A DNA stretch of 64,000 nt, from NCBI GenBank assembly GCA_963736355.1, contig CAVTOO010000002.1, positions 682,001-746,000 of the forward strand, given 5' to 3'. Under the pieces are notes generated by a model. That model was not told the DNA's origin. It saw only the letters and a program-made list of their open reading frames with translations, and did no database searches. The DNA comes from CAVTOO01 sp963736355. Lineage in GTDB: Bacteria; Pseudomonadota; Alphaproteobacteria; Rhizobiales; Xanthobacteraceae. A program made the position numbers and the translations under genes. Position 1 is the stretch's first letter, and each line of letters starts with the position of its first letter. Of this stretch, positions 61,685 to 64,000 are shown piece by piece.

Positions 61685-62638
61685 ATGTCTGCAAAATTAC
61701 CTCCTCCTCGCCCCGACGGAACTGAAGTTCCCACCCGCCACTATTCCATCGGCACCCACGCCTTCACCGCGCCGAAGGCCGCGCCGGGGCTTTATCTCGT
61801 GGCGACGCCGATCGGCCATCTCGGCGACATCTCCATCCGCGCGCTGGAAACGCTCGCGGGCGTCGATCTCATCGCCTGCGAGGACACCCGCGTCACCCAT
61901 AAATTACTGGAGCGCTACGGCATCCGCGCCGCGCTCACGCCCTATCACGAGCACAACGCCGTCACCGCGCGACCCAAACTGATGGCCAGGCTCGCGCAAG
62001 GCGGCAGTGTCGCGCTTGTCTCGGATGCCGGCACGCCTCTGATCTCGGATCCCGGCTTCAAGCTGGCGCGCGAGGTGCGCGAGATCGGATTCAAGGTCAC
62101 CACGATCCCCGGCGCGTCGTCGGTGCTCGCCGCGCTGACGCTTGCGGGCCTGCCGACTGATCGCTTTTTCTTTGACGGGTTTCTGCCGAGCAAACCCGGC
62201 GCGCGAAAATCGCGCATCGAGGAACTCTCACGCATCGATGCTAGTCTTGTCCTGTTCGAATCCGGCTCGCGCATTGCCGAATCGGTCGCCGATCTCGCCG
62301 CAGGTCTGGGGCCGCGAGTTGCGGCGATCTGCCGCGAACTGACCAAGCTGCATGAAGAAGTTTTACGCGGCCCACTCGATGAGCTGGCGGCGCGCGGCGA
62401 TACATTCGAGACGCGCGGCGAATTCGTCATCGTCATCGCACCGCCCACGACGACCACGATGAGCGCGACCGATGTCGACACCGTGTTGCGCGAGGCGCTG
62501 CGCGATCATTCCCTGAAGGACGCCGTAGCGCTGGCCACCGAAGCCTCGGGGCGTCCCCGCCGCGAGATTTACGCGCGCGCGCTCGAGCTGGGCAAAGCCG
62601 GCAAGGACGATGAGCGGAAGGACGGCGGCGATGCCTAA
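61685..62638 (+). CDS. rsmI: 16S rRNA (cytidine1402-2'-O)-methyltransferase
   Basis: 317 residues. PGLYLVATPIGHLGDISIRA, DLIACEDTRVTHKLLERYG, LVSDAGTPLISDPGFKLARE and TTIPGASSVLAALTLAGLP are diagnostic; SAM-dependent. It methylates C1402 in the decoding centre. Its stop overlaps yraN by 8 bases, in the usual rsmI-yraN pair. Confidence 0.95.
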   Translation: MSAKLPPPRPDGTEVPTRHYSIGTHAFTAPKAAPGLYLVATPIGHLGDISIRALETLAGVDLIACEDTRVTHKLLERYGIRAALTPYHEHNAVTARPKLMARLAQGGSVALVSDAGTPLISDPGFKLAREVREIGFKVTTIPGASSVLAALTLAGLPTDRFFFDGFLPSKPGARKSRIEELSRIDASLVLFESGSRIAESVADLAAGLGPRVAAICRELTKLHEEVLRGPLDELAARGDTFETRGEFVIVIAPPTTTTMSATDVDTVLREALRDHSLKDAVALATEASGRPRREIYARALELGKAGKDDERKDGGDA

Positions 62639-63020
62639 GGACGACACGCACGAGCCCGCGCCCGAACGCGTCATCGCCTTTCGCACCGGACTCTCGGCCG
62701 AAAGCCGCGCGGCCGCCTGGCTGATCGCGCGCGGCTATCGCATTCTGGCGCGGCGCTTTCGCTCCCGCGTGGGCGAAATCGACATTGTCGCCGGCCGGCG
62801 CAATCTGGTGGCGTTCATCGAGGTCAAGGCCCGCGCCACGCTGGACGATGCGGCCTATGCGGTCACGCCGCAGCAGCAACGGCGCATTGTCGCCGCCGCC
62901 CAGGCCTGGCTGGTGCAGAATCCGAAATATGAACGCCACGAACTGCGATTCGACGCTATGCTCGTGGCGCCCGGCCATCTTCCGAAACATCTGACGGCTG
63001 CCTTCGACGCATCATCCTGA
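62631..63020 (+). CDS. yraN: YraN family nuclease-like protein (UPF0102)
   Basis: 129 residues. RAAAWLIARGYRILARRFRS, VGEIDIVAGRRNLVAFIEVK (E-x-D..E-V-K, endonuclease-like core) and QRRIVAAAQAWLVQNPKY match UPF0102. Function not shown in most species; the fold is that of Holliday-junction-type nucleases. I chose the ATG at 62631 with AAGGA eight bases upstream. Confidence 0.9.
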   Translation: MPKDDTHEPAPERVIAFRTGLSAESRAAAWLIARGYRILARRFRSRVGEIDIVAGRRNLVAFIEVKARATLDDAAYAVTPQQQRRIVAAAQAWLVQNPKYERHELRFDAMLVAPGHLPKHLTAAFDASS

Positions 63021-63095
63021 CTGCATCGCACTGGATCGGATCGCGAGAGTGTCCTACTGATGGCCTCCACCGACCGACACGCACCGGACACTCCC

Positions 63096-64000
63096 ATGCC
63101 CCTCAAGATCGCCGTTCAGATGGACCCGATCGCGCGAATCAACATTCGCGGCGATTCGACTTTCGCGCTGCTGCTTGAAGCGCAAAAGCGCGGCCACGAG
63201 ATTTCCTATTACACGCCGGACCGGCTGTCGCTGTGGGGCACCGAGCTGTTCACCCATGTCGAGCCGCTCGCCGTGCGCGACACCGAAGGCGATCATTACA
63301 CGCTCGGCGAAAAGCGCCGCGCCAACGTCGCCTCCTTCGATGTCGTGCTGCTGCGCCAGGACCCGCCGTTCGATCACGCCTATATCGGAACGACGCATTT
63401 TCTCGAACTCGTTCATCCCAAGACGCTGGTCGTCAACAATCCGCGCTCGGTGCGCAACGCGCCGGAAAAAATCTTCGTTATGGATTTTCCCGAGCTGATG
63501 CCGCCGACGCTGTTTTCGCGCGACAAGGACGAGATCAACGCCTTCCGCGCCAAGCATGGCGACGTGGTGATGAAGCCTCTGTTCGGTCATGGCGGCGCAG
63601 CTGTGTTCAAGATCGCGCCGCGCGACGTGAACTTCGGTTCGCTGTTCGACATGTTCTCGGTGACGTTCCGCGAGCCGTGGGTGATTCAGGCGTTCATCCC
63701 GGAAGTCTCCGAAGGCGACAAGCGCATCATTCTGATCGACGGCGAGTTCGCCGGTGCGGTCAACCGCGTGCCGGCGCCCGATGACGTCCGCTCCAACATG
63801 GTGCGCGGCGGCGCTGCGAAAGCGACCGACCTGACGCCGCGCGAACGCGAGATCATCGAGGCCATCGCGCCCGAACTGAGAAAGCGTGGCCTGATTTTCG
63901 TCGGCATCGACGTGATCGCCGGCCGCCTGACCGAAATCAACGTGACCTCGCCGACCGGCATTCGCGCTATTGCCCGCACCGGCGGCCCCGACGCGGCGGC
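63096..64000 (+). CDS. gshB: Glutathione synthetase (3' end beyond the window)
   Basis: Joins gamma-glutamylcysteine and glycine with ATP. About 301 residues are in the window; the frame is open to the last base. LKIAVQMDPIARINIRGDST, LLRQDPPFDHAYIGTTHFLE, VMKPLFGHGGAAVFKI (ATP-grasp) and TEINVTSPTGIRAIARTGG match prokaryotic GshB. ATG 63096 gives the usual N-terminus; an in-frame ATG at 63060 would add 12 residues. A family length of about 315 suggests that only the last few residues are missing. Confidence 0.95.
   Translation, partial: MPLKIAVQMDPIARINIRGDSTFALLLEAQKRGHEISYYTPDRLSLWGTELFTHVEPLAVRDTEGDHYTLGEKRRANVASFDVVLLRQDPPFDHAYIGTTHFLELVHPKTLVVNNPRSVRNAPEKIFVMDFPELMPPTLFSRDKDEINAFRAKHGDVVMKPLFGHGGAAVFKIAPRDVNFGSLFDMFSVTFREPWVIQAFIPEVSEGDKRIILIDGEFAGAVNRVPAPDDVRSNMVRGGAAKATDLTPREREIIEAIAPELRKRGLIFVGIDVIAGRLTEINVTSPTGIRAIARTGGPDAA

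Overview
The window is chromosomal DNA from a high-GC alphaproteobacterium. The gene content and order point to Hyphomicrobiales, near the Bradyrhizobium/Rhodopseudomonas/Xanthobacteraceae group: ihfB-lapA-trpFBA-accD-folC, aroA-cmk-rpsA, rpoN-hpf-ptsN behind lptC-lptA-lptB, infC-rpmI-rplT-pheST, hrcA-grpE facing rph-rdgB-hemW, and dnaK-dnaJ-pmtA. Intergenic palindromes of the kind common in that group fit this. No rRNA, CRISPR, prophage or insertion sequence is visible. Nearly everything is housekeeping.

Layout. 0-13 kb: trxA, an orphan modA, then a long minus-strand block (folC, accD, trpA, trpB, trpF, lapA, ihfB, sppA, rpsA, cmk, aroA). 13-20.5 kb: a FYDLN-acid protein, tRNA-Ala(GGC), an iron alcohol dehydrogenase, a PHO-box-preceded ugpBAEC glycerol-3-phosphate uptake operon, hsp20 and a DUF1150 gene. 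20.5-27.3 kb, minus strand: ptsN, hpf, rpoN, lptB, lptA, lptC, rnd and tRNA-Leu(CAG). 27.5-32.4 kb: an NDUFA9-like oxidoreductase, uppP, an FzlA-like GST-fold protein, queG, an alpha/beta hydrolase. 32.5-38.1 kb: infC (ATT start), rpmI, rplT, pheS, pheT. 38-46.6 kb: a Tat-exported flavoprotein, a YiiX-like hydrolase with an EI24/CysZ-like membrane protein, nth, DUF2244, gpmA, dapB, pyrF, an FMN reductase and pmtA. 46.7-60.2 kb: dnaJ, dnaK, a secreted orphan, an OprB porin, DUF898 and M48 peptidase, grpE, hrcA, rph, rdgB, hemW. 60.3-64 kb: an LpoA-like lipoprotein, rsmI, yraN and the start of gshB.

The most striking feature is not a gene system. Many essential genes (trpB, rpsA, cmk, aroA, pheS, pheT, uppP, rph) and the whole ugp operon carry single-base frameshifts. 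Resolved by hand, almost all are one extra base exactly between two codons, and the extra base is usually the alternative synonymous third base of the codon before it; a few are a missing third base. This is what a consensus does when two strain alleles differ at a wobble position and both, or neither, are written out. I therefore annotate these genes as intact genes spanning consensus errors, not as pseudogenes.

A second theme is a roughly 45-bp palindrome (arms GCATGATC..GATCATGC around GGAACCGGTTTTCGG) in about twelve copies, mostly at gene 3' ends; in several cases it supplies or directly abuts the host gene's stop codon. Other signals are heat-shock-type promoters ahead of dnaK and grpE, a PHO box ahead of ugpB, and a class II-like EPSP synthase with glycine where the CP4 enzyme has its glyphosate-excluding alanine.
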